From: Leisingera aquimarina DSM 24565 | GTDB taxonomy: Bacteria > Pseudomonadota > Alphaproteobacteria > Rhodobacterales > Rhodobacteraceae | DNA length: 64,000 nt | Reading direction: 5' to 3' | Assembly: GCF_000473165.1 (NCBI RefSeq) | Contig: NZ_KI421504.1 | Coordinates: forward strand, 2,278,009-2,342,008 | Part shown: piece after piece, positions 1-12,612 of the stretch | Layout of the letters: each line of letters starts with the position of its first letter | Numbering within the stretch: the stretch's first letter is position 1 | The notes under the pieces: model-generated | What the model was told of the DNA's origin: nothing | The model's input: the letters and a program-made list of their open reading frames with translations, nothing else | Databases searched by the model: none | Position numbers and translations under genes: made by a program

Positions 1-447
1 CGAGCGTTCAGGACATTGAATATTCTGGACGAACACAGTCGGGAATGTTTGGCGACCCGGGTGAGGCGGCAGCTGAACTCGACCGAGGTCATTGATGTTC
101 TGACCGACCTGTTCATTCTTCGGGGCGTGCCTGCTTACATCAGGTCTGACAACGGCCCCGAATTCATAGCTGAGGCCGTCAGAGGCTGGATCAAAGCAGT
201 TGGGGCTAAGACCGCATTCATCGAACCCGGGTCACCGTGGGAGAACGGATATTGCGAAAGCTTCAACGGGCGCATGCGCGACGAGCTGCTGAACGGTGAG
301 GTCTTTTACTCGCTGCGGGAAGCCCAGATCATCATCGAAAGTTGGAGAAAACACTACAACACCAGACGACCACACAGTGCTCTGGGCTACCGCCCACCGG
401 CTCCAGAGGCCATTGTTCCGGTAGACCAAAGGCCAACCATGCACTAA
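1..447 (+). CDS. IS3-family transposase OrfB, C-terminal part (5' end off the window)
   Basis: This is the integrase-like (rve) catalytic core of an IS3-family DDE transposase, which cuts and joins the element ends. The frame is open from base 1, so the gene is cut by the window edge; the TTG at 16 is an internal codon, not a real start. Visible motifs are the second catalytic Asp in SDNGPEF and the catalytic Glu in [17 protein letters not shown]. The C-terminal [18 protein letters not shown] block is typical of OrfB proteins. It ends normally at TAA 445-447. Nothing suggests a disrupted host gene on the right, because the next gene (an amidase) is full length. Confidence 0.93.
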   Translation, partial: RAFRTLNILDEHSRECLATRVRRQLNSTEVIDVLTDLFILRGVPAYIRSDNGPEFIAEAVRGWIKAVGAKTAFIEPGSPWENGYCESFNGRMRDELLNGEVFYSLREAQIIIESWRKHYNTRRPHSALGYRPPAPEAIVPVDQRPTMH

Positions 448-481
448 CTTTCAACTTGGACCACTCAAGCGGGGCCGCTCA
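1..481 (+). mobile_element. IS3-family insertion sequence, right end only
   Basis: The window opens inside an IS3-type element: the 3' part of its transposase gene ends at 447, followed by a short non-coding tail. A plausible right terminus is the CA at 480-481, because the complement of 455-481 starts TGAGCGGCCCC, a GC-rich end of the type IS3 elements carry. The left half and left inverted repeat are outside the window, so the exact boundary is not proven. Confidence 0.5.
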
Positions 482-623
482 TTTGGTCGAAGAAGATGAA
501 AGGTCCGACCATTTGACGCTTGGGCGAAGGCAAGGCGCGGCTGACCTCGAAACCGCCGAGGTCGCGGGCACGCGGAACAATCAACGTTTCCAGCGCATCG
601 CAGCCAGTTCTAGGGCATTCGGC

Positions 624-1982
624 TCAGGCCCCGGCGGCACGTTCGATGCTGCGGGCGAATTGCAGCAGCCGCGCATCCGAGCCTTTCGGGCCGGTGATAT
701 GCAGTCCGGTAGGCATTCCGTCCGAAGAGGTGCCAAAAGGGATCGAGACCGAAGGCAGCTCCAGCGGCGGGGTAAGCGTCACGGTGCGCCAGTCCTCGGT
801 CAGCTCGCTGTCGCGCAGACCGGCAGAGAAGGGCATCCCTGTGGCCGTGGGCCAGAGGGCAAAGTCATAGCGCTCGAAGAAGCTGCTGACATCCGCCCAA
901 ACCGCAGCGCGGGTTTTCTGATAGGCGGCCAGCTCCGCCAGGCTGCGTCCTTCGGCCTGGGCGCAGGCAGTGCGGAAGCTTTCGCCTGCCAGCGCTATTT
1001 GCGGCTGCAGCTGCGTTTGGATCTGCAGTGCGCATTGGCCGCGGATGATGCCGCCATGCGCCAAAAGCGGAGCCAGGTCGGGGGCGTCCGCCGCCACCTG
1101 CCAGCCGAGGCTCCGGCACAGCGCCTCTGCCGGGGCAATCGCTGCCTGCACCGAAGCGTCAACGCAGGCTCCGAAAGGGGACAGCGACAAGGCAACCCTG
1201 CCTGCGCTGCGGGGCGGCGCCTCTTCCAGGCTGGCAAGCCGCGGCATGTCCTGCCAGAAGCCCAGCGGCTGGCGGGGGGTGTTGCCCTGCATGGCTTCCA
1301 GCATCAGCACCAGATCGCGCACGGTCCGGGCCATCGGACCGGGCACTGACAGCCCGTCAAACGGCGCCGGGTTCGGGTCATAGGGGATAAGGCCCGGGGT
1401 CGGCCGGAAGCCCACGACACCGCACCAGGCTGCGGGCGTGCGGGTGCTGCCGCCCAGATCCGAGCCATCCGCAAGCGCCACCATGTGCGCCGCCAGCGCG
1501 GCCGCCGCGCCGCCCGAGCTGCCGGCCACTGTTTTTTCCGGGTTCAGCGGGTTGCGGGTGGTGCCGGACACAAGATTGCTGGTCTGGCCGGAGAAGGTGA
1601 ACTCAGGCGTGTTGCTTTTGCCGGTGATCATTGCACCTGCGGCGCGCAGACGGGCCACATGCAGGGCGTCAAAATCCGGGACATGGGATGCAAAGCTCCT
1701 GGATCCCCAGGTGGTGCGCAAGCCCTTGGTTTCAAAGCAATCTTTTATGGCAATAGGCAGGCCGTGCAGCGGTCCGGCAAATGCGCCCGAGGCCGCCGTC
1801 GTATCCAGCTCCGCGGCCCGCGCCTCTGCTGCATCCCAGTCCAGGGTGACAAAGGCATTTACGGTGCTTTCCCGCGCTTCGGTCTGCGTCTTATGCGCCG
1901 CCAGAACGTCGCGGGCACTCAGTTCACGCGCCCGCAGCTTGGCGGCCATATCCTCGGCGGAGAGGGCGGTGATGTCTGTCAT
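624..1982 (-). CDS. amidase signature family protein
   Basis: A 452-residue hydrolase of the amidase signature family, which cleaves carboxamides. The Ser-cisSer-Lys triad is visible as K80 (in GLPIAIKD), S155 (in GSSGG) and S179 (in GSDLGGSTRTPAA). The spacings of 75 and 24 residues match those of characterised members such as FAAH. The length is normal and no signal peptide is seen, so it is probably cytoplasmic. It lies 130 bases downstream of thiD on the same strand and could be read from the thiamine operon, but nothing ties it to thiamine. GatA is less likely because no gatB or gatC is near. The substrate cannot be told from sequence. Confidence 0.88.
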   Translation of the reverse strand: MTDITALSAEDMAAKLRARELSARDVLAAHKTQTEARESTVNAFVTLDWDAAEARAAELDTTAASGAFAGPLHGLPIAIKDCFETKGLRTTWGSRSFASHVPDFDALHVARLRAAGAMITGKSNTPEFTFSGQTSNLVSGTTRNPLNPEKTVAGSSGGAAAALAAHMVALADGSDLGGSTRTPAAWCGVVGFRPTPGLIPYDPNPAPFDGLSVPGPMARTVRDLVLMLEAMQGNTPRQPLGFWQDMPRLASLEEAPPRSAGRVALSLSPFGACVDASVQAAIAPAEALCRSLGWQVAADAPDLAPLLAHGGIIRGQCALQIQTQLQPQIALAGESFRTACAQAEGRSLAELAAYQKTRAAVWADVSSFFERYDFALWPTATGMPFSAGLRDSELTEDWRTVTLTPPLELPSVSIPFGTSSDGMPTGLHITGPKGSDARLLQFARSIERAAGA

Positions 1983-2112
1983 GCGGCAGGTCTTCCGGTG
2001 CTGGTTGAAAGGGGTGCTGCCGTCAGACTAAGAACCGGTGCCGGGCGGGACCCTTCTGAAACCGGCCTCAAAAGCGTCTGCCAGCGACTTGGCGGGCTTC
2101 TGCGGGCAGGCC

Positions 2113-2817
2113 TCAGCGGGCAAGCCAGCCGTGGACTGCATCCTTGCCCAGGCGGCAGGCCTCCGCCAGGCTTTCTCCATTGGCCAGGTGGCAGGTGATC
2201 GCGGTGGCCAGGCTGCACCCTGTTCCGCGTTTGGAGCCCGGCAGCCGTTGTGCAGCAAAGCGGAGGACGGCGCCGCCGCCAGTGCAGAGCACATCAATGC
2301 TCTGCGGGCCTGTGCCATGGCCGCCTTTGACCAGCACTGCTTGACATCCCTGCGCCAAAAGGACTGCCGCCTGCGCCTCAATACTGCCGGTTGAGCCGGA
2401 AAGCACTTCCAGCTCCGCCAGGTTCGGTGTGACTAAGACCGCCCGCTTCAGCAATGCGCCAAAGCCGTCTGCCGCCATCAGCCTGCCGCCGGAGGTTGCT
2501 TTAAGAACCGGATCCAACACGATAGGCATCTCTCTAGGAAGGGCCGCGTCAACTGCGCTGGCCACTGCGGCAGACCCCAGCATTCCGATCTTGGCTGCGG
2601 CGGGTGCAGGCACCGCGGTCAAAGCAGCCTGCGTCTGGTCTGCAACGGCCTGCGGCGTGCTGGGGTGAATGGCCAGGACTGCGGCATCGGTCTGTACAGT
2701 CACAGCTGTCACCACCGGGCGCACTACCGCGCCAAGCCCGGCTGCCATGGCCGTATCGCGGGTGAGGCCGGCACCGCCGCTGCTGTCGGTGCCGCCTATT
2801 GCCAGGATCGCGGTCAC
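2113..2817 (-). CDS. thiD: hydroxymethylpyrimidine/phosphomethylpyrimidine kinase ThiD
   Basis: ThiD phosphorylates HMP to HMP-P and then HMP-PP, the pyrimidine half of thiamine. The ribokinase-fold protein of 234 residues begins TAILAIGGTDSSGGAG after the start and keeps the C-terminal GTGCSLATAI anion-hole motif. I choose the GTG at 2817, not an upstream ATG, because it overlaps the thiF stop as GTGA, matching the overlaps throughout this operon, and because the family N-terminus starts exactly there. It is the last gene of the thi operon. No ThiE fusion is present; thiE is separate. Confidence 0.94.
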   Translation of the reverse strand: MTAILAIGGTDSSGGAGLTRDTAMAAGLGAVVRPVVTAVTVQTDAAVLAIHPSTPQAVADQTQAALTAVPAPAAAKIGMLGSAAVASAVDAALPREMPIVLDPVLKATSGGRLMAADGFGALLKRAVLVTPNLAELEVLSGSTGSIEAQAAVLLAQGCQAVLVKGGHGTGPQSIDVLCTGGGAVLRFAAQRLPGSKRGTGCSLATAITCHLANGESLAEACRLGKDAVHGWLAR

Positions 2818-3782
2818 GCGCTGTCTCCGGCGGCCAGCAGGGCGAGGTTGCCATAGCCCGCAGCCTTCAGATCCGAAGCCGCGCCCCAGGCGCGCAGGCC
2901 GGTCCGGCAGCACAGCACAATCCGCCCCTTGCGCGGCAGTTCCGCCGCCAGCAGATCGGCGCGGGCAATCCGGCGGGCCTGGGACGCGGGCAATCCGGGC
3001 GCCTCAGCGGCATCGCGCAGTTCGATCACCGTATCTTCTGCGGTGATATGCGCGGTGGCGACAAAGGGCAGAGCGTCCTCCGGTTCCGCTGCCTCATCAA
3101 AGCGGAAGCTGCTGATCTGCAGGTCCGCTAGCCGAAGAACAAACAACTGTCCCCGCGGGGACGGCTGGTGATTCAGCAGGGACTTCAGCGCGAGCTGTGC
3201 CTGCAAGGCGCCGACCATGCCCACGGCAGGCCCCATAACACCGGCGGTTGCGCAGGTCGCCGCCTGTGCGGGCAAATCCGGGAACACGGCCCTTAAGGAC
3301 GGCCCGCCGCCGCAAAAGCCCCCGGCATAGCCCGATTGCCCCAGCGCCGAGGCCGAGATGAGCATCTTGCCCTGCCGCTGGCATTCATCCGAGAGGATGT
3401 AAGACACCGCAAAACTGTCCGCCGCATCCACAACCAGATCAGCTGCTGCCACCATCCCCACAGCATTGGCCGCATCCAGAGGCGCAACCCGCGCTGTCAC
3501 CTGCAGCGCCGGGTTGGACGCCAGCAGGTGCCGCCGGGCGGCGTCTGCCTTAGGCTGGCCAAGGTCCCCCATAGTATAAAGCACCTGCCGGTGCAGGTTG
3601 CTCTCCTCCACTGCGTCGCCATCCATCAGGGTGATGCACCCCACGCCTGCGCCGCCGAGATACTGCAGCACCGGACAGCCGAGACCCCCGGCGCCCACCA
3701 CCAGAACATGCGCCCGGGCGAGCCGTTCCTGGCCCTCGGCACCAACCTCCGGCAGGATCATCTGGCGGGCATAGCGGCTCAT
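2814..3782 (-). CDS. thiF: ThiF/MoeB-type adenylyltransferase with C-terminal rhodanese-like domain
   Basis: ThiF adenylates the C-terminal Gly-Gly of ThiS so that sulfur can be loaded. The first ~230 of 322 residues form the E1-like fold: VVGAGGLGCPV nucleotide loop near residue 30, DAADSFAVSYILSDECQ in the middle, and the CATAGVMGP segment that holds the conserved cysteine. The last ~90 residues look like a rhodanese domain, ending in VLCCRTGLRAWGAA, where CRTGLRA fits the active-site cysteine loop. The start at 3782 overlaps the thiE stop as ATGA. The fusion suggests adenylation and sulfur transfer in one chain. MoeB is an alternative, but the location inside the thi operon favours ThiF. 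Confidence 0.9.
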   Translation of the reverse strand: MSRYARQMILPEVGAEGQERLARAHVLVVGAGGLGCPVLQYLGGAGVGCITLMDGDAVEESNLHRQVLYTMGDLGQPKADAARRHLLASNPALQVTARVAPLDAANAVGMVAAADLVVDAADSFAVSYILSDECQRQGKMLISASALGQSGYAGGFCGGGPSLRAVFPDLPAQAATCATAGVMGPAVGMVGALQAQLALKSLLNHQPSPRGQLFVLRLADLQISSFRFDEAAEPEDALPFVATAHITAEDTVIELRDAAEAPGLPASQARRIARADLLAAELPRKGRIVLCCRTGLRAWGAASDLKAAGYGNLALLAAGDSA

Positions 3783-4384
3783 GCGGCCTCCTTGACCCGG
3801 CAGGCCTCCGCCCATTCGCGGGTGCGCGCCTCGGGGTCTTCTGCCAGCTGGATGTCGGTCACCACTGCGGCGCTGTCCGCACCCGCAGCAAACACCCCGG
3901 GCAACCGTTCCGGCGTCAGCCCGCCGATCGCAACCAGAGGAGTCTCACCGGCCATCTGCTTCCAGCGCGTCACCCGCTCCAGCCCCTGCGGGTCCCATTT
4001 CATCTTTTTCAACAATGTCGGATATACGGGCCCCAAGGCCACATAGGCAGGCCCGAACGACAGGGCGCGCTCCAGTTCGCTCTCGTCATGGGTGGACAGG
4101 CCAAAGCGCACGCCTTTGCGGCCCAGCGCGGCAAAATCGGCCCTGTCCATGTCCTCTTGGCCGAGATGGACAAAGTTGCAGTTCAGATCCAGCGCGGCCT
4201 GCCAATAGTCATTTACCACCAGCTGCGCGTCGTGAACTGCGCAGAAATCCCGCGCCCGGGCGATCTGGCGCCGCACCTCAGTCTCAGGCTCGTCCTTGAT
4301 GCGCAGCTGCACCAGTTTGGCCCCCTGGGGCACCAGCAGCTCCAGCCGGCCGACGTGGCCCGTGATCAGATAGAAACGTTCCAT
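3779..4384 (-). CDS. thiE: thiamine-phosphate synthase ThiE
   Basis: ThiE joins HMP-PP and the thiazole phosphate to give thiamine phosphate. The 201-residue TIM barrel shows LVQLRIKDE near residue 27 (pyrophosphate/Mg site), the FGLSTHDESEL strand, ALGPVYPTLLKK (a P-T phosphate-binding turn) and the closing VAIGGLTPERL. Its length matches the family. Its ATG shares one base with the thiG stop (TAATG) and its stop overlaps thiF, so translation is probably coupled both ways. Confidence 0.93.
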   Translation of the reverse strand: MERFYLITGHVGRLELLVPQGAKLVQLRIKDEPETEVRRQIARARDFCAVHDAQLVVNDYWQAALDLNCNFVHLGQEDMDRADFAALGRKGVRFGLSTHDESELERALSFGPAYVALGPVYPTLLKKMKWDPQGLERVTRWKQMAGETPLVAIGGLTPERLPGVFAAGADSAAVVTDIQLAEDPEARTREWAEACRVKEAA

Positions 4385-5151
4385 TATGCAAACTCCGCCA
4401 GTCCCAGAACGGGGGTTGAAGGTACTGCCATGTCGCGCCGCTCCATCGGGTCGGCGGCAAAGCCCGCGCGTCCGGCGTCTATTGCCTGCGCCATGGCTGC
4501 GGCCATTCGGGCAGGGTCGCCGGCCTTGGCGACAGCCGTGTTCAGCAGAACCGCATCCATACCCAGCTCCATCGCCATCGCCGCATCCGAGGGCCGCCCG
4601 ATGCCCGCGTCCACAATCAGCGGCACACCGGGAAAATGCGCCCGCATCGCCCGCAGGGCATCCGGGTTGCGCAATCCCTGGCCGGAGCCGATCGGCGCGC
4701 CCCAGGGCATCAGCACTTCGCAGCCCGCCTCCAGCAACCGCTCGCCGACCACCAGATCGTCGGTGGTGTAGGGAAAGACCTGAAAACCCTCATCGCTTAG
4801 GATCCGGGCCGCCTCAACCAGCCCGAACACATCCGGCTGCAGGGTGTCGGAATGGCCGATCACCTCCAGCTTGATCCAGGGCGTATCAAACAGCTCCCGT
4901 GCCATATGGGCGGTGGTCACCGCTTCCTGCACCGAGTGGCAGCCGGCAGTATTGGGCAGGATCCGGCAACCGGTTTCGCGCAAAGTCTCCCAAAAGCCGG
5001 CCCCGGAGCCGTCAGCGGTTTCGCGGCGCAAGCTGACGGTGATGGTCCCGGTGCCGCTGGATTTCACCGCCTCCGCCAGAACCGCGGGCGAGGGGTATTG
5101 CGCAGTGCCCAGCAGCAGCCGCGAGGGGATCTCTGTTCCGTAAAACTGCAT
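4384..5151 (-). CDS. thiG: thiazole synthase ThiG
   Basis: ThiG builds thiazole phosphate from deoxyxylulose phosphate, ThiS thiocarboxylate and the glycine imine made by ThiO. The 255-residue barrel begins [21 protein letters not shown]. It has the Schiff-base lysine in IKLEVIG, where the residue after G is H rather than the usual D. The C-terminal part carries [13 protein letters not shown], the Gly-rich phosphate site [18 protein letters not shown], and [13 protein letters not shown]. The start at 5151 follows the thiS stop by one base; an upstream in-frame ATG would run into thiS. Confidence 0.95.
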   Translation of the reverse strand: MQFYGTEIPSRLLLGTAQYPSPAVLAEAVKSSGTGTITVSLRRETADGSGAGFWETLRETGCRILPNTAGCHSVQEAVTTAHMARELFDTPWIKLEVIGHSDTLQPDVFGLVEAARILSDEGFQVFPYTTDDLVVGERLLEAGCEVLMPWGAPIGSGQGLRNPDALRAMRAHFPGVPLIVDAGIGRPSDAAMAMELGMDAVLLNTAVAKAGDPARMAAAMAQAIDAGRAGFAADPMERRDMAVPSTPVLGLAEFA

Positions 5152-5318
5152 CTCAACCTCCCTGCATCGGGGCAAGCACTTCCAGGTGGTCGCCCTCAGA
5201 GAGTTGCACCTGTTCCCGGTTGCTGCGGGCCACAAATGTGCCGTTCAGCGCGGTCGCGACAGAGGAGCAGGCAAAGCCCAGCTCATTCAGGGCAGTTTTC
5301 AGGTCGGTTGCCGATAGG

Positions 5319-8350
<3,032 letters not shown>

Positions 8351-8401
8351 GCGTGGCTTTAGGGGTAGGGGAGACGCAGGGTTCGCGTCAACCGAAAACT
8401 T

Positions 8402-8430
8402 TGTAGATTATTTTTGATTATTATTATCAA
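8402..8430 (-). promoter_or_regulatory. predicted promoter of the thi operon
   Basis: On the minus strand, TTGATA (8430-8425), a 17-base AT-rich spacer and TCTACA (8407-8402) form a sigma70-type promoter about 50 bases before the riboswitch aptamer. The surrounding AT-rich block stands out from the GC-rich flanks. An alternative pair closer to the aptamer (TTGACG with a C-rich -10) is weaker. Confidence 0.5.
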
Positions 8431-8490
8431 TTGATTATCTGAGTATTCAAAGCGCGTGCGGGGCAAATCGCTGCAGCGCAGCTTTGGTGC

Positions 8491-8520
8491 TTGATCGCAG
8501 GTGGAGAAATTATCTATAAA
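8491..8520 (+). promoter_or_regulatory. predicted bio operon promoter with BioR operator
   Basis: TTGATC at 8491-8496 and TATAAA at 8515-8520 (18-base spacer) form a plausible promoter. The perfect palindrome TTATCTATAA at 8510-8519 overlaps the -10 and matches the known alphaproteobacterial BioR box TTATMTATAA. A bound GntR-type BioR repressor would block RNA polymerase here. bioR itself is not in the window. The distance to the bioB start is 55 bases. Confidence 0.75.
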
Positions 8521-8574
8521 ATCCCGAACCGCCATCCGCGCATGGCCAACTGGTATACGAGAACAGGAGACAGC

Positions 8575-9552
8575 ATGCTGGACGCTGCACCCATCCGCAC
8601 CGACTGGACCCGCGAAGAAGCGGAAGCGATTTACAACAAGCCTTTCATGGACTTGCTGTTTCAGGCGCACACAGTGCACCGGCAGTATTTCGACCCCAAC
8701 CAGGTGCAGAAATCCAAACTGCTGAGCATCAAGACCGGCGGCTGCGCCGAGGATTGCGCCTATTGCTCGCAGTCGGCGCGCAACGGTGCGCAGCTGTCGG
8801 CCTCCAAGCTGATCGAGGTGCAGCGGGTGATTGCCGAAGCGAAGAAGGCCAAGGAAGGCGGCGCGACGCGCTATTGCATGGGCGCGGCCTGGCGCTCGCC
8901 CAAGGACCGCGACATGGCCGCACTCGAAGCCATGGTGCAGGGCGTCAAGGACCTGGGCATGGAAACCTGCATGACCCTGGGCATGCTGGACGAGGAACAG
9001 GTGTTCCGCCTGCGTGATGCCGGCCTTGATTACTACAACCACAACATCGACACGTCCGAGCGGTATTACTCCGAGATCATCACCACCCGCACATTCGCTG
9101 ACCGGATCGATACCCTGAACCGGGTGCGCGAGGCGGGTATCAAGGTCTGCTCCGGCGGCATCGTCGGTATGGGAGAAAAACAGCTGGACCGCATCGACAT
9201 GATGCTGGCGCTGGCGACGCTGGAGGTGCATCCCGACTCGGTGCCGGTCAACATGCTGATCCCGATTGCCGACACGCCGCTGGCCGATGTGGAAAAGCTG
9301 GACCCGATCGAATTTGTCCGCTCGGTGGCGCTGGCCCGGATCCTGATGCCAAAATCGCACGTGCGCCTGTCCGCAGGCCGCACCGATATGTCGGACGAGA
9401 TGCAGGCGATGTGCTTCTTTGCCGGCGCCAACTCGATCTTTGTGGGTGACACGCTGCTGACCGCGGACAATCCTGAAGAAGACAAGGATCAGCAGCTGTT
9501 CGACCGTCTGGGCATCACCGCAATGGCGGTGGGATGTGACGGCAGCCGCTGA
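8575..9552 (+). CDS. bioB: biotin synthase BioB
   Basis: BioB inserts sulfur into dethiobiotin. The radical-SAM cysteines are C57, C61 and C64 in [14 protein letters not shown], and the 2Fe-2S cluster residues lie further along ([20 protein letters not shown]). The 325-residue length fits. I start at the ATG at 8575 because AGGAGA lies 7-12 bases before it and the family N-terminus begins there. An ATG-like start at 8491 would put the promoter inside the gene. The stop overlaps bioF as TGATG. First gene of bioBFDAGC. Confidence 0.96.
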   Translation: MLDAAPIRTDWTREEAEAIYNKPFMDLLFQAHTVHRQYFDPNQVQKSKLLSIKTGGCAEDCAYCSQSARNGAQLSASKLIEVQRVIAEAKKAKEGGATRYCMGAAWRSPKDRDMAALEAMVQGVKDLGMETCMTLGMLDEEQVFRLRDAGLDYYNHNIDTSERYYSEIITTRTFADRIDTLNRVREAGIKVCSGGIVGMGEKQLDRIDMMLALATLEVHPDSVPVNMLIPIADTPLADVEKLDPIEFVRSVALARILMPKSHVRLSAGRTDMSDEMQAMCFFAGANSIFVGDTLLTADNPEEDKDQQLFDRLGITAMAVGCDGSR

Positions 9553-10691
9553 TGGCGGGCGCCTTTCCAAGACATGAGAAATCGCTGGAAGCGCTGCGCA
9601 ACCGCGGGCGCTACCGGCAGCTGATGCCGCGGGACGGGCATGACTTTGCCTCCAACGACTACCTTGGGCTCGCGGGCAGCGATGTGCTGCGCGCCGCCGC
9701 AGCCGATGCGCTGGCGCGCGGCGTGCCGGTCGGGGCAGGCGGCGCGCGCCTGCTGCGCGGCAACGATGCGGAACATCAGTTGCTGGAGGCCGAAGCTGCG
9801 GAGTTTTTCGGCACCGAAGCGACTTTGTTCATGGGCGGCGGCTTCAATGCCAACCAGGCGATTTTTTCGGCCCTGCCGCAGCAGGGCGATTTGGTGCTCT
9901 TTGACGCGCTGATCCACGCCAGCACCCATGACGGCATGCGGCTGGGCCGGGCCGAATCCCGCAGCTTTGCCCACAGCGATGCGGAAGACGCGGCGCGCGT
10001 TCTGAAAGATTGGCGCGCTGAAGACGGCGAAGGCCAGGTCTGGATCGCGGTTGAGGCAGTCTATTCGATGGACGGCGACCTGGCGCCTTTGGACGAACTA
10101 ATGGCGCTGGCCGATGCCGCGGGTGCCGTGCTGGTGGTCGATGAGGCGCACTCAACCGGCGTGTTCGGCGATCAGGGCCGCGGGCTGGCGCATAATATCT
10201 CACACCGCCCGAATGTTCTCTCCCTGCACACCTGCGGCAAGGCGCTTGGGACCTCGGGTGCCCTGATCTGCGGCCAGAAGGTGCTGGTCGAGACGCTGAT
10301 CAACAAGGCCCGCAGTTTCATCTATGCCACCGCGCCGTCACCGCTGAATGCCGCGCTGGTGCGCGCAGCCCTGCAAGAGCTGCGGGAGAACCCGGCACGC
10401 CGCGAAGAGGCTTGGGAGGGGATCTCCCATGCCCAAGACGAAGCCAAGCGCCTGTGCGGGCTGGGCGGCTATCACAGCCAGATCCTGCCGGTGGTGATCG
10501 GCGATGACAAGCACACCATGGCGCTGGCCGCGCACATGCAGGCCTGCGGTTATGACATCCGCGGCATCCGCCCGCCCACGGTGCCCCGCGGCACCGCGCG
10601 GCTGCGGCTGTCGATTACATTGAATACTGGCCCGGAGGTGATCACGGCGATGTTCACCGATCTGGCCCGGGAAATGGAGGCCGCCGCATGA
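9552..10691 (+). CDS. bioF: 8-amino-7-oxononanoate synthase BioF
   Basis: A PLP enzyme that condenses pimeloyl-ACP (or CoA) with alanine to give KAPA. The 379-residue protein has ASNDYLGLA at the N-terminus, [11 protein letters not shown] (PLP-binding Asp/His) and the Schiff-base lysine in [13 protein letters not shown]. The start shares a base with the bioB stop, and the end overlaps bioD by four bases. The family member 5-aminolevulinate synthase is excluded by context and sequence. Confidence 0.94.
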   Translation: MAGAFPRHEKSLEALRNRGRYRQLMPRDGHDFASNDYLGLAGSDVLRAAAADALARGVPVGAGGARLLRGNDAEHQLLEAEAAEFFGTEATLFMGGGFNANQAIFSALPQQGDLVLFDALIHASTHDGMRLGRAESRSFAHSDAEDAARVLKDWRAEDGEGQVWIAVEAVYSMDGDLAPLDELMALADAAGAVLVVDEAHSTGVFGDQGRGLAHNISHRPNVLSLHTCGKALGTSGALICGQKVLVETLINKARSFIYATAPSPLNAALVRAALQELRENPARREEAWEGISHAQDEAKRLCGLGGYHSQILPVVIGDDKHTMALAAHMQACGYDIRGIRPPTVPRGTARLRLSITLNTGPEVITAMFTDLAREMEAAA

Positions 10692-11314
10692 GCGCGCTGA
10701 TCGTGACCGGCACCGATACCGGCATTGGCAAGACCATCTTCTCGGCAGGCCTGGTACAGGCGCTGGGCGCCACCTATTGGAAGCCGGTGCAATCCGGGCT
10801 GGAGGAGGAAACCGACAGCCAGGTTGTGGCGCGGCTCTCCGGCCGGCCCGTGCTGCCCGAAGGCTACCTGCTGCAGCTCCCTGCCTCGCCGCATCTGTCT
10901 GCCGAGGCCGAAGGAGTGGAGATCGACCCCGACGCGCTGCCCTTGCCTGAGGTTGATGGTGTGCTGGTCGCCGAAGGGGCAGGCGGGCTGATGGTTCCGT
11001 TGAACCGCAAGGTTCTGTATCTGGACCTCTTTGTCCGCTGGCGCGCGCCGGTGATCCTCTGCGCCCGGACACAGCTGGGGACCATCAATCATACGCTTCT
11101 GTCGCTGAAAGCCCTGCGTGATGCAGGCTGCCCTGTGGTAGGCGTCGCCTTTATCGGCGATCCGGAACCTGCGGTCGAGGAAACCATTTGCCAGTTCGGC
11201 CAGGTGGCGCACTTGGGCCGCCTGCCGGTTCTGGGCGAGCTGACCTCTGACGCCTTGGCCGTGGCCTTTCAGGCCAGCATCCGGGTGGACCTGATCAAGG
11301 AGAGCTTGACATGA
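10688..11314 (+). CDS. bioD: dethiobiotin synthetase BioD
   Basis: BioD carboxylates DAPA with ATP to form the ureido ring of dethiobiotin. The 208-residue P-loop protein shows [11 protein letters not shown] at residues 6-16, KPVQSGL near residue 38 and [12 protein letters not shown] near residue 97. Length and motifs match the family. It overlaps bioF (ATGA) and bioA by four bases each, as expected for translationally coupled steps of one pathway. Confidence 0.95.
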   Translation: MSALIVTGTDTGIGKTIFSAGLVQALGATYWKPVQSGLEEETDSQVVARLSGRPVLPEGYLLQLPASPHLSAEAEGVEIDPDALPLPEVDGVLVAEGAGGLMVPLNRKVLYLDLFVRWRAPVILCARTQLGTINHTLLSLKALRDAGCPVVGVAFIGDPEPAVEETICQFGQVAHLGRLPVLGELTSDALAVAFQASIRVDLIKESLT

Positions 11315-12609
11315 GCGCCGTAGATCTCACCCAGCTCGAATTCGACCAGCAGCATCTTTGGCACCCCTATACCAATGTGGCCAAGCCCGGCCCGACCTTT
11401 GTGGTCAAGGAAAGCGAAGGCGTCCACATCACGCTCGACGATGGCACCCGGCTGATCGACGCTATGTCCTCGTGGTGGTGTATGATGCACGGCCACAGGA
11501 ACCCGGCGATCACCAAAGCGATCCACAACCAGCTCGACACCCTGCCGCATGTGATGTTCGGCGGGCTGACCCATGATCCGGCCATCGACCTGGGCCGCAA
11601 GCTGCTGGAGATCACGCCCGACAGCCTGACGCGCATTTTCTACTGCGATTCCGGCTCGGTCTCGGTCGAGGTGGCGATGAAGATGGCGGTGCAGTACCAG
11701 CACGCCATCGGCCAGCCGGACCGGAAGGAATTTGCCACCATCCGCTCCGGCTATCACGGCGATACCTGGAAGGCGATGAGCGTTTGCGACCCTGACACCG
11801 GCATGCACCACCTGTTCCAGGGCGCGCTGAGCGTGCAGCATTTCGTCTCTCGCCCGCCCATCCGTATCCATGAGGATTGGGTGGACGATCCGGCGCGGAA
11901 CGGGCTGGGCGAACTGCGCGCGGTGTTTGAAACGAATGCACAAAAGATCGCCGCCTTCATTCTGGAACCCGTGGTGCAGGGCACTGGCGGCATGTATTTC
12001 TATCACCCCGAATACCTGAACCAGGCACGCGCCTTGTGCGATGAACTGGGCATCCTGTTGATCTTTGACGAGATCGCCACCGGTTTCGGCCGCACCGGCG
12101 AGCTGTTTGCCACCGATTTCTGTACAGTCGAGCCGGATATCATTTGCCTCGGCAAAGGGCTGACCGGCGGCCATATTTCCTTTGCCTGCACTGTGACCAA
12201 TGACCGGGTGGCCGAGGGTGTCGGCGGCGGCAATCCCGGCATCTTCATGCACGGGCCGACCTATATGGCCAACCCGCTGGCCTGTGCCGCGGCCAAGGCC
12301 TCGCTGGATTTGCTGACCGGCCAGGACTGGCGCGGCACAGTTTCGGCAATTGCAGAGCAGATGCAGGCCGAGCTGGCCCCGGCGCGCGATCTGCCCAATG
12401 TGGCGGACGTGCGGGTGCTGGGCGCGATTGGCGTCATCGAGATGAAACACGCGGTGTCTGCGGATGAGGCCCATGCCCGGGCGCACGGCATGGGCGTGTT
12501 TCTGCGTCCCTTCGGCAAGAATATCTATACCATGCCGCCGTTCATCACCACGCCGGATCAGCTCAGCGAAATCACCGCAGGCATGCTGCGGCTGGCGCGG
12601 GAGCTCTGA
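11311..12609 (+). CDS. bioA: adenosylmethionine-8-amino-7-oxononanoate aminotransferase BioA
   Basis: A class III PLP aminotransferase that uses SAM as amino donor to turn KAPA into DAPA. Motifs over 432 residues: HLWHPYTN near the N-terminus, [14 protein letters not shown] (substrate pocket), [29 protein letters not shown] with the PLP-ring Asp, and the Schiff-base lysine in CLGKGLTGG. The double Trp and the HPYT motif distinguish BioA from other class III enzymes. bioG follows three bases after the stop. Confidence 0.95.
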   Translation: MSAVDLTQLEFDQQHLWHPYTNVAKPGPTFVVKESEGVHITLDDGTRLIDAMSSWWCMMHGHRNPAITKAIHNQLDTLPHVMFGGLTHDPAIDLGRKLLEITPDSLTRIFYCDSGSVSVEVAMKMAVQYQHAIGQPDRKEFATIRSGYHGDTWKAMSVCDPDTGMHHLFQGALSVQHFVSRPPIRIHEDWVDDPARNGLGELRAVFETNAQKIAAFILEPVVQGTGGMYFYHPEYLNQARALCDELGILLIFDEIATGFGRTGELFATDFCTVEPDIICLGKGLTGGHISFACTVTNDRVAEGVGGGNPGIFMHGPTYMANPLACAAAKASLDLLTGQDWRGTVSAIAEQMQAELAPARDLPNVADVRVLGAIGVIEMKHAVSADEAHARAHGMGVFLRPFGKNIYTMPPFITTPDQLSEITAGMLRLAREL

Positions 12610-12612
12610 GCC

